From the NCBI GenBank assembly GCA_018993155.1, contig JAGKSX010000113.1, forward strand, positions 1 to 37,728: DNA of 37,728 nt, written 5' to 3'. The position numbers and the translations under genes are program-made. The notes beneath the pieces were generated by a model, which searched no databases, was not told where the DNA came from, and worked only from the letters and a program-made list of their open reading frames with translations. Positions within the stretch are counted from its first letter, which is position 1. Each line of letters begins with the position of its first letter. Source of the DNA: Hydrogenophaga sp. (GTDB lineage Bacteria; Pseudomonadota; Gammaproteobacteria; Burkholderiales; Burkholderiaceae_C). Below, one piece after another: positions 24,263-33,809 of the stretch.

Positions 24263-24331
24263 GGCGATATATCGCCTGCTGAAAAAACAGGCAGATACAA
24301 TCGCCTTCCTTCGCCCCCCGCGTCAGCGGGG
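24263..24331 (+). promoter_or_regulatory. dusB-fis promoter candidate with 14-bp palindrome and leader hairpin
   Basis: GGCGATATATCGCC at 24263-24276 is a perfect 14-base palindrome. GCCTG (24274-24278) and CAGGC (24288-24292) form a further inverted repeat. TACAAT at 24296-24301 is a good -10. The region lies 73 bases before dusB and in the 177-base divergent spacer to the YqaA-like gene. A perfect 6-bp hairpin CCCCGC-GTCA-GCGGGG (24316-24331) then sits in the leader. An operator or a growth-rate discriminator function is plausible but unproven. Confidence 0.45.
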
Positions 24332-24373
24332 ATCGCGGCAGATCCACCACTCGACACCGATTCTCCCACCGCC

Positions 24374-25411
24374 ATGCAACTCGGGGCTTTCACCCTGCCC
24401 AATGCCCTGTTCGTCGCGCCCATGGCGGGGGTGACGGACCGGCCATTCCGCAAGCTGTGCAAGCGCCTGGGCGCGGGCTACGCGGTCAGCGAGATGGTGA
24501 CCTCGCGCCCCGATCTGCAGGACAGCCTCAAGACCTCGCGCCGCGCCAACCACGAAGGCGAGGCCGCGCCGATCTCGGTGCAGATCGCCGGCACCGACGC
24601 GCAGATGATGGCCGACGCCGCGCGCTACAACATCGACCGCGGCGCGCAGATCATCGACATCAACATGGGCTGCCCGGCCAAGAAGGTCTGCAACAAGTGG
24701 GCCGGCTCGGCGCTGATGCAGGACGAGGCGCTGGCCATCGAGATCGTGCAGGCCGTGGTGGCCGCCTGCGAGCCGCACCGCGTGCCCGTCACGCTCAAGA
24801 TGCGCACTGGCTGGTGCGCCAGCGTGCGCAACGCCCCCACGCTCGCGCTGGCCGCCGAAGCCTCGGGTGTGCAGATGCTCACCGTGCACGGCCGCACGCG
24901 CGAGCAGGGCTACAAGGGCCAGGCCGAGCACGACACCGTGGCCCACATCAAGAGCCGCGTGCGCATTCCGGTGGTGGCCAACGGCGACATCGACAGCCCC
25001 GAGCAGGCACGCGAGGTGCTGCGCCGCACCGGGGCCGACGCCATCATGGTCGGCCGCGCCGCCCAGGGCCGGCCCTGGATCTTCCGCGAGATCGCCCACT
25101 TCCTCGCCACCGGCGAACACCTGCCGCCGCCCGACCTGGCCGATGTGCGGATCTGGCTGCTCGACCACCTGCACGACCACTACGACCTGTACGGCGAATC
25201 CACCGGTGTGCGCAGCGCGCGCAAGCACCTGGGCTGGTACGCGCAATCGCTGCCGCTGCCCCCCGGCGCGGCGGCGGTGTTCCGTTCGCGCGTCAACGCC
25301 GTCACCACGGTCGAGGCGCAGCTGCGCTGCGTGAGCGAGAGCCTGGACGAGTGGTCGTCCGGCGAAACCACAACAACAACCCCGAGCGACAACTGGAAAC
25401 TGGCCGCATGA
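24374..25411 (+). CDS. dusB: tRNA-dihydrouridine synthase B
   Basis: A 345-residue FMN-dependent enzyme that reduces specific uridines in the tRNA D-loop. APMAGVTDRPFRKLCKRLGA starts the TIM barrel. The catalytic Cys is in DINMGCPAKKVCNKWAGSAL. The FMN-phosphate loops are VVANGDI and GADAIMVGRAAQGRPW. The C-terminal helical domain includes RSARKHLGWYAQSLP. It is followed by fis with a 4-base overlap (ATGA), the conserved dusB-fis arrangement, which supports the B assignment over DusA or DusC. Confidence 0.95.
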   Translation: MQLGAFTLPNALFVAPMAGVTDRPFRKLCKRLGAGYAVSEMVTSRPDLQDSLKTSRRANHEGEAAPISVQIAGTDAQMMADAARYNIDRGAQIIDINMGCPAKKVCNKWAGSALMQDEALAIEIVQAVVAACEPHRVPVTLKMRTGWCASVRNAPTLALAAEASGVQMLTVHGRTREQGYKGQAEHDTVAHIKSRVRIPVVANGDIDSPEQAREVLRRTGADAIMVGRAAQGRPWIFREIAHFLATGEHLPPPDLADVRIWLLDHLHDHYDLYGESTGVRSARKHLGWYAQSLPLPPGAAAVFRSRVNAVTTVEAQLRCVSESLDEWSSGETTTTTPSDNWKLAA

Positions 25412-25644
25412 AACAGAACAAATTGCACGACTGTGTGCGTGCCAGCATGGAAGACTTCTTCCGCGACCTCAACGGCACCGACCCCGCCAATCTGCACGAC
25501 ATGCTGGTCAAGGCAGTGGAAAAGCCCTTGCTCGAAGTGGTGATGGAGCAGGCGCAGAACAACCAGTCGCGCGCCGCGCAATGGCTGGGGCTGAACCGCA
25601 ACACATTGCGCAAGAAGCTGCTCGAACACAAGCTGATTGATTGA
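25408..25644 (+). CDS. fis: DNA-binding protein Fis
   Basis: A 78-residue Fis homologue. The C-terminal helix-turn-helix is NNQSRAAQWLGLNRNTLRKK, ending LLEHKLID. The N-terminal part is shorter than in E. coli Fis (98 residues), as is normal in betaproteobacteria. It is a nucleoid protein that bends DNA and tunes transcription of rRNA and many other genes with growth rate. The ATG overlaps the dusB stop, so it depends on the dusB promoter. A GC-rich repeat follows the stop. Confidence 0.95.
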   Translation: MKQNKLHDCVRASMEDFFRDLNGTDPANLHDMLVKAVEKPLLEVVMEQAQNNQSRAAQWLGLNRNTLRKKLLEHKLID

Positions 25645-25650
25645 TGGAAC

Positions 25651-25688
25651 ACCCCCGCCGCGCTTCGCGCGACCCCCTCAAGGGGGCG
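25651..25688. repeat. GC-rich intergenic repeat, copy A
   Basis: Immediately after fis there is CGCGC-TTC-GCGCG followed by CCCCC-TCAA-GGGGG and GCG, two adjacent short hairpins. It shares the blocks CGCTTCGCG and CCCCT..AAGGGGGCG with the stretch after purH. There is no T-run, so it is not a standard terminator, but the hairpins could still end or protect the transcript. Confidence 0.55.
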
Positions 25689-25758
25689 TTTCACGCGATG
25701 CGTGCCACGCACCGGCGGTGCATGGACAATTGATTTCAAACCTTCCCAAGACCTCTCT

Positions 25759-27345
25759 ATGCGCGCACTCATCTCCGTCTCCGACAAGACCGGCATCGTC
25801 GAACTCGCCCAGGCCCTGCACGGCCTCGGCGTGGCCCTGATCTCCACCGGCGGCACCGCCAAGCTGCTGGCCGAGAAAGGCCTGCCAGTGACCGAGGTGG
25901 CCGAGGTGACGGGCTTTCCCGAGATGCTCGACGGCCGCGTGAAGACGCTGCACCCCAAGGTGCACGGCGGCCTGCTGGCGCGCCGCGACCTGCCCGAGCA
26001 CATGGCCGCGCTCAAGACGCATGGCATCGACACCATCGACCTCCTGATCGTCAACCTCTATCCCTTCGAGTCCACGGTGGCCAAGGCCGGTTGCACGCTG
26101 GAAGACGCGATCGAGAACATCGACATCGGCGGCCCGGCCATGGTGCGCAGCGCCGCGAAGAACTGGAAGGACGTGGCGGTGCTGACCGACGCGGCCCAGT
26201 ACCCGGCCGTGATCGACGAACTCAAGGCCGGCGGCAAGCTCAGCGACAAGACGCGTTTCGCGCTCTCGGTCGCCGCGTTCAACCGCATCAGCAACTACGA
26301 CGCCGCCATCAGCGACTACCTCTCGTCCATCGAGTTCGAGGAAGGCGCCAGCGTGCCCCGCCGCAGCGAGTACCCGGCCCAGAGCAACGGCCGCTTCGTC
26401 AAGCTGCAGGACCTGCGCTACGGCGAGAACCCGCACCAGAGCGCCGCGTTCTACCGCGACCTGTACCCGGCACCGGGCTCGCTGGTCACGGCCAGGCAGC
26501 TGCAGGGCAAGGAACTCAGCTACAACAACATTGCCGACGCCGATGCGGCCTGGGAATGTGTCAAGAGCTTCGAGGCGCCAGCCTGTGTGATCGTCAAGCA
26601 CGCCAACCCCTGCGGCGTGGCCGTGGGCAAGGACGCGCTGGAGGCCTACGGCAAGGCTTTCCAGACCGACCCCACCAGCGCCTTCGGCGGCATCATCGCG
26701 CTCAACCGCGTGCTCGATGGCGCGGGTGCGCAGGCGATCAGCAAGCAGTTCGTCGAGGTGCTGATGGCGCCCGGCTACACGCCCGAGGCGCTGGAGGTCT
26801 TCAAGGCCAAGGCCAATGTGCGTGTGCTCGAAATCGCGCTGCCCCCGGGCGGCGCCAGCGCCTGGGACAAGGGCCTGAACCTCAGCGATGTGAAGCGCGT
26901 GGGCTCAGGCCTGCTGATCCAGAGCGCCGACAACCACGTGCTGCAACGCAGCAACCTCAAGGTGGTCACCAAGCTGCAGCCGACCGAACAGCAGATCGAA
27001 GACCTGCTGTTCGCCTGGAAGGTGGCGAAGTTCGTGAAGTCCAACGCGATCGTGTTCTGCAAGGACGGCATGACCATGGGCGTGGGCGCGGGCCAGATGA
27101 GCCGCCTGGACTCGGCGCGCATCGCCAGCATCAAGGCCGGACACGCCAAGCTCTCGCTGCAGGGCACGGCGGTGGCCAGCGACGCCTTCTTCCCGTTCCG
27201 CGACGGCCTGGACGTGGTGGTGGACGCGGGCGCGAGCTGCGTGATCCAGCCGGGTGGGTCGATGCGCGATCAGGAAGTGATCGATGCGGCGGACGAGCGC
27301 GGTGTGGTGATGGTGTATTCGGGCGTGCGCCACTTCCGCCATTAA
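25759..27345 (+). CDS. purH: Bifunctional AICAR transformylase / IMP cyclohydrolase
   Basis: A 528-residue enzyme for the last two steps of IMP synthesis. The N-terminal IMP cyclohydrolase (MGS-like) domain starts [19 protein letters not shown] and includes [16 protein letters not shown] and [17 protein letters not shown]. The C-terminal AICAR formyltransferase domain has [11 protein letters not shown] and [11 protein letters not shown], ending SGVRHFRH. The start is ATG 25759; an upstream in-frame ATG at 25702 adds an unrelated peptide. The ribosome site is weak. The gene lies between two related GC-rich repeats. Confidence 0.97.
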   Translation: MRALISVSDKTGIVELAQALHGLGVALISTGGTAKLLAEKGLPVTEVAEVTGFPEMLDGRVKTLHPKVHGGLLARRDLPEHMAALKTHGIDTIDLLIVNLYPFESTVAKAGCTLEDAIENIDIGGPAMVRSAAKNWKDVAVLTDAAQYPAVIDELKAGGKLSDKTRFALSVAAFNRISNYDAAISDYLSSIEFEEGASVPRRSEYPAQSNGRFVKLQDLRYGENPHQSAAFYRDLYPAPGSLVTARQLQGKELSYNNIADADAAWECVKSFEAPACVIVKHANPCGVAVGKDALEAYGKAFQTDPTSAFGGIIALNRVLDGAGAQAISKQFVEVLMAPGYTPEALEVFKAKANVRVLEIALPPGGASAWDKGLNLSDVKRVGSGLLIQSADNHVLQRSNLKVVTKLQPTEQQIEDLLFAWKVAKFVKSNAIVFCKDGMTMGVGAGQMSRLDSARIASIKAGHAKLSLQGTAVASDAFFPFRDGLDVVVDAGASCVIQPGGSMRDQEVIDAADERGVVMVYSGVRHFRH

Positions 27346-27348
27346 AAA

Positions 27349-27394
27349 CCACCCCTGCGCCGGCGCTTCGCGTCCCCACCCCTAAGGGGGCGCC
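27349..27394. repeat. GC-rich intergenic repeat, copy B
   Basis: Directly after purH: ACCCCTGCGCCGGCGCTTCG, then CGTCCCCACCCCTAAGGGGG and CG. It shares its core blocks and order with copy A after fis, and both copies begin within 7 bases of a stop codon. It lies in the 104-base space between the convergent purH and hemL genes, where a bidirectional transcript end is expected. Confidence 0.55.
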
Positions 27395-27449
27395 GCTGGC
27401 GGCCCGGCAGAGCCGGTTCCGCGGCGGCCTTGAGCAAACCCCTGGCTCG

Positions 27450-28748
<1,299 letters not shown>

Positions 28749-28758
28749 GGAGCGAAGG

Positions 28759-29700
28759 TCAATGTCTCGTGGTGTCGAGCGGGAAATCGTTGGCGTCGAG
28801 TGTGCTGTCGGGCGTGCCTTCAGTGGGGGCTTCCTCTTCCTCGCCCTCGTCATCGTGTGCCCAGAACAGGCGGTCGGGCACGGCATGGCCCATGCCGGGC
28901 TGGAAGCCCGCGTCCAGGCACTGGTCGAGGTAGGTGAGGGCTTCGGCGCAGGCCGCCTGCAGGTCGCTGCCACCCGCGATGAGCGCGCACAGCGCGGCCG
29001 AAAGGGTGTCGCCCGCGCCGGTGAAGGTGGCTTCGAAGCGCTCGTAGCGCGCCGTGGCCAGCACCGTCTCGGGCGTGGCAAGGTGGCTTTCCAGGTACTG
29101 GTCGGCCGCGTTGAACCCGGTCACCAGGGTGTAGGGCACGCCGTGCACGGCCGCCGCGCGCGCCACCTCGCGGGCGGTTGGCGGGCGATCGCCTTCCCAT
29201 TCGGGCAGGAGCCACCGGCACAAGGTGCTGTGGTTGCCCACCAGCACCGTGGTCTGCGGCAGCAGCAGTTCGGCGCAGGCGTCCAGGTAGGTGTCGATCG
29301 CCATCTCGTCCCACCAGGAGAGGTCGGGCATGTAGGTGATGACCGGCACCTCGCTGTAGTCGGTCGTGATCTCCGCGATCACGCTCAGGTTTTCCGGGCT
29401 GCCCACGAAACCGACCTTGAAGGCCTGCACCGGCATGTCCTCCAGCGCGCAGCGCGCCTGGTCGGCCACCGCTTCTTCATCGAAGGCGCAGTGGTCGTGG
29501 ATGTCGGAGGTGTCGCGGATGTAGGCGCCCGTGACAATGGGCAGCACGTGCGTCGACGCGCTCGACATGGCGGTGATGTCCGCGCTCAGGCCGCCCGCGC
29601 CGCTGGGATCGCTGGCGTTGAAGGTCAGCACGCACGGCAGGGAAATCTCGCCGGGCTTCTCGACCGTTTCGGGCGCGGAAGTTGCGGGTGTATCGGGCAT
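28759..29700 (-). CDS. thiD: Hydroxymethylpyrimidine/phosphomethylpyrimidine kinase
   Basis: A 313-residue ribokinase-fold kinase of the ThiD family, which phosphorylates the HMP moiety of thiamine. [18 protein letters not shown] near residue 25 is the substrate-binding signature, and [19 protein letters not shown] contains the catalytic Asp (GAGD). It is longer than typical ThiD (~270) because of an N-terminal ~18 residues and an acidic C-terminal tail ([13 protein letters not shown] and on to the end). The start is taken at ATG 29700; no strong ribosome site is seen. It is followed by hemL and divergent from rubredoxin. Confidence 0.88.
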   Translation of the reverse strand: MPDTPATSAPETVEKPGEISLPCVLTFNASDPSGAGGLSADITAMSSASTHVLPIVTGAYIRDTSDIHDHCAFDEEAVADQARCALEDMPVQAFKVGFVGSPENLSVIAEITTDYSEVPVITYMPDLSWWDEMAIDTYLDACAELLLPQTTVLVGNHSTLCRWLLPEWEGDRPPTAREVARAAAVHGVPYTLVTGFNAADQYLESHLATPETVLATARYERFEATFTGAGDTLSAALCALIAGGSDLQAACAEALTYLDQCLDAGFQPGMGHAVPDRLFWAHDDEGEEEEAPTEGTPDSTLDANDFPLDTTRH

Positions 29701-29791
29701 GGGTACGGAGGGGGGGAAGGGTTGTGGCGCGGTCACCCGGGTGGTGCGTTGCGCAGGGCGCCAAACGTGATCGACAGCCGGTCCAACTGGC

Positions 29792-29822
29792 TTGCGGAGC
29801 GGCTTATGTCGCTCGATACAAT
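29792..29822 (+). promoter_or_regulatory. Rubredoxin promoter candidate
   Basis: TTGCGG (29792-29797) and TACAAT (29817-29822) are separated by 19 bases, slightly long. The -10 is strong and transcription would start about 25 bases before the rubredoxin ATG. It lies in the 154-base divergent space to thiD. Confidence 0.45.
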
Positions 29823-29854
29823 GCTTGCATTCTAAGACAATGCCCCCTATAACC

Positions 29855-30028
29855 ATGACCGAAACCAAGACTTGGATGTGCCTGATCTGCGGCTGGATTT
29901 ACGACGAAGCCGCAGGTGCACCCGAGCATGGCGTGGCCGCCGGCACTCCCTGGGCTGAGGTGCCGATGAACTGGACCTGTCCCGAGTGCGGCGCCCGCAA
30001 AGAAGATTTTGAAATGGTGCAGATCTGA
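29855..30028 (+). CDS. Rubredoxin
   Basis: A 57-residue iron protein with the two CxxC knuckles CLIC (Cys9, Cys12) and CPEC (Cys42, Cys45) that bind one Fe. WIYDEAAGAPEHGVAAGTPW between them is the usual spacer. It is a small cytoplasmic electron carrier. An in-frame ATG at 29840 would add five residues; ATG 29855 fits family length better. It stands alone between the divergent thiD gene and the pil operon. Confidence 0.95.
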   Translation: MTETKTWMCLICGWIYDEAAGAPEHGVAAGTPWAEVPMNWTCPECGARKEDFEMVQI

Positions 30029-30045
30029 GGCGGGGGTCTGCGCGC

Positions 30046-30075
30046 TTGATGGTTTCCTGGCGAACCCGGTAGGGT
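30046..30075 (+). promoter_or_regulatory. Possible promoter of the pil chemosensory operon
   Basis: TTGATG (30046-30051) and TAGGGT (30070-30075) are 18 bases apart in the 101-base gap between rubredoxin and pilG. The -10 is weak. Read-through from rubredoxin is an alternative, as no terminator is seen. Confidence 0.3.
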
Positions 30076-30129
30076 ATTTCTCCGGTCTCGCTTTCCTCGT
30101 TCTGTCCCACCCTCTGGAGCTAGTGAAAC

Positions 30130-30525
30130 GTGAGCACAACGCCTGCCCTCAAAGTCCTGGTGGTTGACGACAGCAACACCATCCGCCGCAGCGCCGAGAT
30201 TTTCCTCAAGCAGGGTGGACACGAAGTCCTGCTGGCCGACGACGGCTTCGACGCCCTGGCCAAGATCAACGACTACCAGCCCGATCTGGTGTTCTGCGAC
30301 ATCCTCATGCCGCGCCTCGACGGCTACCAGACCTGCGCCATCATCAAGCGCAACGCCCGCTTCGCCACCATCCCCGTGGTGATGCTGTCGTCCAAGGACG
30401 GCGTGTTCGACAAGGCGCGTGGGCGCATGGTCGGCTCGCAGGACTACCTCACCAAACCCTTTACCAAAGACCAGCTGCTGCAAGCCGTGCAGCAGTTCGG
30501 CGCCAACCTGACAGGAGCAGTGTGA
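30130..30525 (+). CDS. pilG: Twitching motility response regulator PilG
   Basis: A single-domain CheY-like receiver of 131 residues. The acidic pair D13-D14 (VVDDSNTIRRS), phospho-acceptor D57 (VFCDILMPRLDG) and K109 (YLTKPF) are all present. In the Pil-Chp system PilG is phosphorylated by the ChpA/PilL kinase and promotes pilus extension. Start is GTG 30130, with GGAG 10 bases upstream; a downstream ATG would cut into the fold. The next gene, pilH, overlaps by one base (TGATG). Identity rests on operon order, since the receivers alone are generic. Confidence 0.9.
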   Translation: MSTTPALKVLVVDDSNTIRRSAEIFLKQGGHEVLLADDGFDALAKINDYQPDLVFCDILMPRLDGYQTCAIIKRNARFATIPVVMLSSKDGVFDKARGRMVGSQDYLTKPFTKDQLLQAVQQFGANLTGAV

Positions 30526-30890
30526 TGCCCATTCGGAAAATCCTCGTGGTGGACGACTCGAAAACCGAGCTGATGGTCCTGTCCGATCTGCTGGGAAAAA
30601 ACGGCTACACCGTGAGCACCGCTGAGAACGCGGACGAGGCCTTCCGTCGGCTTGGCGAGGAAAAGCCCGACCTGATCCTGATGGACGTGGTGATGCCCGG
30701 TCAGAATGGGTTTCAACTCACGCGTGCCATCACGCGGGACCCTCAGTATTCGAGCATTCCCATCGTCATGTGCACGAGCAAAAATCTGGAGACCGACCGC
30801 GTCTGGGGCATGCGCCAGGGCGCACGCGACTACGTGACCAAACCGGTCGACGCGGAAGAGTTGCTGTCGAAGATTCGCGCGCTGGGTTGA
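30525..30890 (+). CDS. pilH: Twitching motility response regulator PilH
   Basis: A second single-domain receiver of 121 residues, with D10-D11 (LVVDDSKTEL), phospho-site D54 (LILMDVVMPGQNGF) and K106 (YVTKPVDAEELL). PilH opposes PilG in known Pil-Chp systems and promotes retraction or acts as a phosphate sink. ATG 30525 overlaps the pilG stop and has AGGAG upstream inside pilG, so expression is coupled. Confidence 0.92.
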   Translation: MPIRKILVVDDSKTELMVLSDLLGKNGYTVSTAENADEAFRRLGEEKPDLILMDVVMPGQNGFQLTRAITRDPQYSSIPIVMCTSKNLETDRVWGMRQGARDYVTKPVDAEELLSKIRALG

Positions 30891-30919
30891 CCGCACCAAC
30901 GACCTGAACCGCACCGAGC

Positions 30920-31459
30920 ATGGCCAAACGTCAATCACTCAAGGAACTCCAGGAACGATTGGCCCAGCGTTTGACGGCCGCCAAGACCGAAGCCGTCACC
31001 GCCACCTGGTTGGCGGTCGAAGCCGGCGACCGGCGTTACCTGCTCCCTCTGGTGCAGTCCGGTGAAATCTTCCCCTGGTCCGCGCTGCAGCGCGTGCCCT
31101 ACACCAAGCCCTGGTACGCCGGGGTCGCCAGCCTGCGCGGCGGCCTGCATGGCGTGATCGACCTGGCCCGCCTGGTCGGCTCGGCGGCCTCGGCGCTCCC
31201 TTCCCAGACCAGCGAACGCGTGACCTCCGAGTCGCGCCTGGTCAGCCTGCACACCGCGCTCGGCTTCAATGCCGTGATCTGGATCGACCGCCTGCTCGGT
31301 CTGCGCAATCCCTCCATGTTCACCGCGCTCGGGGCCAATCCCGAGGGCGCGCCTTCGTATTTCACCCGCTCGCTGGTCGATGCCCAGGGTCAGTCCTGGC
31401 AGGAGCTGGATCTGCAGATGCTGGTGGCCGAGCCCGAGTTTCTGGCGATCGCCGCCTGA
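30920..31459 (+). CDS. pilI: CheW-like adaptor PilI
   Basis: A 179-residue CheW-domain protein. WLAVEAGDRRYLLPLVQSGE, VPYTKPWYAGVASLRGGLHG and VIDLARLVG follow the CheW fold, with the last two forming the receptor/kinase contact region. It couples the PilJ receptor to the PilL/ChpA kinase. It sits between pilH (29 bases upstream) and pilJ, in the order of the P. aeruginosa pilGHIJ cluster. Sequence identity outside the core is low in this family, so order carries much of the assignment. Confidence 0.88.
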   Translation: MAKRQSLKELQERLAQRLTAAKTEAVTATWLAVEAGDRRYLLPLVQSGEIFPWSALQRVPYTKPWYAGVASLRGGLHGVIDLARLVGSAASALPSQTSERVTSESRLVSLHTALGFNAVIWIDRLLGLRNPSMFTALGANPEGAPSYFTRSLVDAQGQSWQELDLQMLVAEPEFLAIAA

Positions 31460-31523
31460 AGGTTGAACCCGCGGACCGCATGGGGTCCATTCGTCATTCT
31501 GTTTTCAGTTGGAAGGTTTTTAC

Positions 31524-33770
31524 ATGGCTATGCTTGATCGATTCCAGGGTCTCTTCAAGAAAAAAGCCGGCGACGAACCCGACCTTTCCAATGCCACCGA
31601 CCAGGAGGTCGCCGAACTCGCGGCGGCCCGCCTGGCGCCGACGCTTGCATCGGAAGGCCTCGTCGGCAACCCGATGGTGGACGAGGACAGCCCCGACGCC
31701 AGTGGCCAGGTGACCCTGCCGCTGTTGGGCAGCAAACCGGCCGAGCAGCACCAGCGCACGCTGGCCATCCTGCTGGCGCTCGGCCTGGTCGTTCTCGGTG
31801 GCGTGACACTGTATGCCCTGACCCAGACCGAAAAGGTCGGTCAGCAGGTGGCTGCCAGCGGCCAGGCCCTGATGCAGTCGCAGCGCTTGGCCAAGAGCGT
31901 GTCGCAGGCCCTGATCGGCAGCCCGGCCGCCTTCCCCGAGGTGCGCGACAGCTCGACCGTGATGGCCCGCACGCTGCGCGGCCTGCAGGGCGGCGACAGC
32001 GAGATGTCGCTCGACGCGTTGGGCGCCGAATATTCGGAAGACCTCGGCAAGATCCTGCCCAAGGTGGACCAGGCCGAGCGCAATGCGGCGGCGGTGCTGG
32101 CGCAGCAGAACATCCTGACGCAGGTGGGCAACGCCTTGCGCACCATCAACCGGCAGTCGTCGGACCTGCTGGAGATCGCCGAGACCGTGTCCTCGCTGAA
32201 GCTGCAGCAGAACGCGCCAGCCGCCGAGATTTCGGCCTCGGGCCAGCTGGTGATGCTGACCCAGCGCATCGGCAAGTCCGCCAACGAGTTCCTGACGATG
32301 GAGGGCGTGAGCCCCGAAGCGGTGTTCCTGCTCGGCAAGGACTTGAACACCTTCAAGGAAATCGCCGAGGGCCTGCTCAACGGCAGCGACGAACTGCGCC
32401 TGGCCGCCGCGCGCGACCCGCAGGTGCGCGAGCGCCTGGACGCCCTGCTCAAGCTGTACGAAGCCACGCGCGTCGAAGCCGGTGCGATTCTGGGCAACCT
32501 GCAGGGCCTGGTCTCGGCGCGTGAAGCGCAGGCCGGCATCATTGCCGACAGCGAACCCTTGCGCTTGAGCCTGGAGAAGCTGCAGGGCGACCTGTCGTCG
32601 CGCTCGGGCCTCGGTGGCGGCCAGTTGGCGGCCCTGGCGCTCTCGGCCCTGTTCGCCCTGCTGTGCGCGGGCGGCCTGGCCTATGTGCAGCTGCTCGACA
32701 GCCGCCAGCGCCAGTCGGTGGCGGAATCGCAGCGGCTCGCCGCCGAGTCGCTGGAGCAGGACGCCAAGCGCGTCAACGACGCCAACCAGGCGGCCATTCT
32801 TCGCCTGATGAACGAACTGCAGACGGTGGCCGAAGGCGATCTGACGCAGGAAGCCACCGTGACGGAGGACATCACCGGCGCCATCGCCGACTCGGTGAAC
32901 TACACGGTGGAAGAACTGCGCTCGCTGGTGGGCAACGTGCAGGCCACGGCCACGCGCGTGGCCCAGACGACATCGGCGGTGGAAAGCACCTCGACCGAGC
33001 TGCTGGCGGCGTCCACCGAACAGCTGCGCGAGATCCGCGAAACCGGCCAGTCGGTGCTGGACATGGCGCAGCGCATCAACCAGGTGTCGGGCCAGGCGCA
33101 GGAGTCGGCCACGGTGGCCCGTGCGTCGCTGCAGGCCGCCGAGTCGGGCCTGCAGGCCGTGCAGGACGCCATTGGCGGTATGAACGCCATCCGCGACCAG
33201 ATCCAGGAAACCTCCAAGCGCATCAAGCGGCTGGGTGAGTCGTCGCAGGAGATCGGTGAAATCACCGAACTGATCTCGGACATTACCGAGCAGACGAACG
33301 TGCTGGCCCTCAACGCCGCCATCCAGGCGGCGTCGGCCGGTGAAGCCGGCCGGGGCTTCTCGGTGGTGGCGGAAGAAGTGCAGCGGCTGGCCGAACGCTC
33401 CGCCGATGCCACGCGCCAGATCTCGGCGCTGGTGAAGGCGATTCAGACCGACACGCAGGACGCGGTAGCCGCCATGGAGCGCTCCACGCAGGGTGTGGTC
33501 GAAGGGGCCAAGCTGTCGGACAACGCCGGTACCGCGCTGTCGGAGATCGACCGCGTGTCGCGCCGCCTCGCCGAGCTGATTGAACAGATTTCCGCTGCCG
33601 CGTCCCGCGAAGCGGATTCGGCCAACGAGGTGGCCGGCAACATCCAGCACATCTTCGCGGTGACCGAACAGACCGGCGAAGGCACGCGCTCCACGGCGGC
33701 CCAGGTGCGCGAGCTCTCGGCCATGGCCGAGGAACTGCGCCAATCCGTGGCCCGATTCAAGATCGCCTGA
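31524..33770 (+). CDS. pilJ: Type IV pilus methyl-accepting chemoreceptor PilJ
   Basis: A 748-residue chemoreceptor. Membrane helix 1 is at about 79-99 ([20 protein letters not shown]), then a periplasmic sensor with two PilJ-type repeats ([19 protein letters not shown] and [19 protein letters not shown]), helix 2 at about 366-390, a HAMP-like linker ([18 protein letters not shown]), and a signalling domain whose tip [20 protein letters not shown] is near 586-605. The N-terminal cytoplasmic extension of ~75 residues is longer than in Pseudomonas. Start ATG 31524 has GGAAGG upstream. It senses surface contact or the pilin subunit in known systems. Confidence 0.95.
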   Translation: MAMLDRFQGLFKKKAGDEPDLSNATDQEVAELAAARLAPTLASEGLVGNPMVDEDSPDASGQVTLPLLGSKPAEQHQRTLAILLALGLVVLGGVTLYALTQTEKVGQQVAASGQALMQSQRLAKSVSQALIGSPAAFPEVRDSSTVMARTLRGLQGGDSEMSLDALGAEYSEDLGKILPKVDQAERNAAAVLAQQNILTQVGNALRTINRQSSDLLEIAETVSSLKLQQNAPAAEISASGQLVMLTQRIGKSANEFLTMEGVSPEAVFLLGKDLNTFKEIAEGLLNGSDELRLAAARDPQVRERLDALLKLYEATRVEAGAILGNLQGLVSAREAQAGIIADSEPLRLSLEKLQGDLSSRSGLGGGQLAALALSALFALLCAGGLAYVQLLDSRQRQSVAESQRLAAESLEQDAKRVNDANQAAILRLMNELQTVAEGDLTQEATVTEDITGAIADSVNYTVEELRSLVGNVQATATRVAQTTSAVESTSTELLAASTEQLREIRETGQSVLDMAQRINQVSGQAQESATVARASLQAAESGLQAVQDAIGGMNAIRDQIQETSKRIKRLGESSQEIGEITELISDITEQTNVLALNAAIQAASAGEAGRGFSVVAEEVQRLAERSADATRQISALVKAIQTDTQDAVAAMERSTQGVVEGAKLSDNAGTALSEIDRVSRRLAELIEQISAAASREADSANEVAGNIQHIFAVTEQTGEGTRSTAAQVRELSAMAEELRQSVARFKIA

Positions 33771-33809
33771 CGACCTCGCTCGGCGCCCGCGTCAACCCAC
33801 TGGAAGAAC

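Noticed and set aside
31494-33743. 749-codon reverse open frame opposite pilJ
   Set aside because: His/Arg/Gly-rich shadow of the PilJ gene, which has intact receptor domains.
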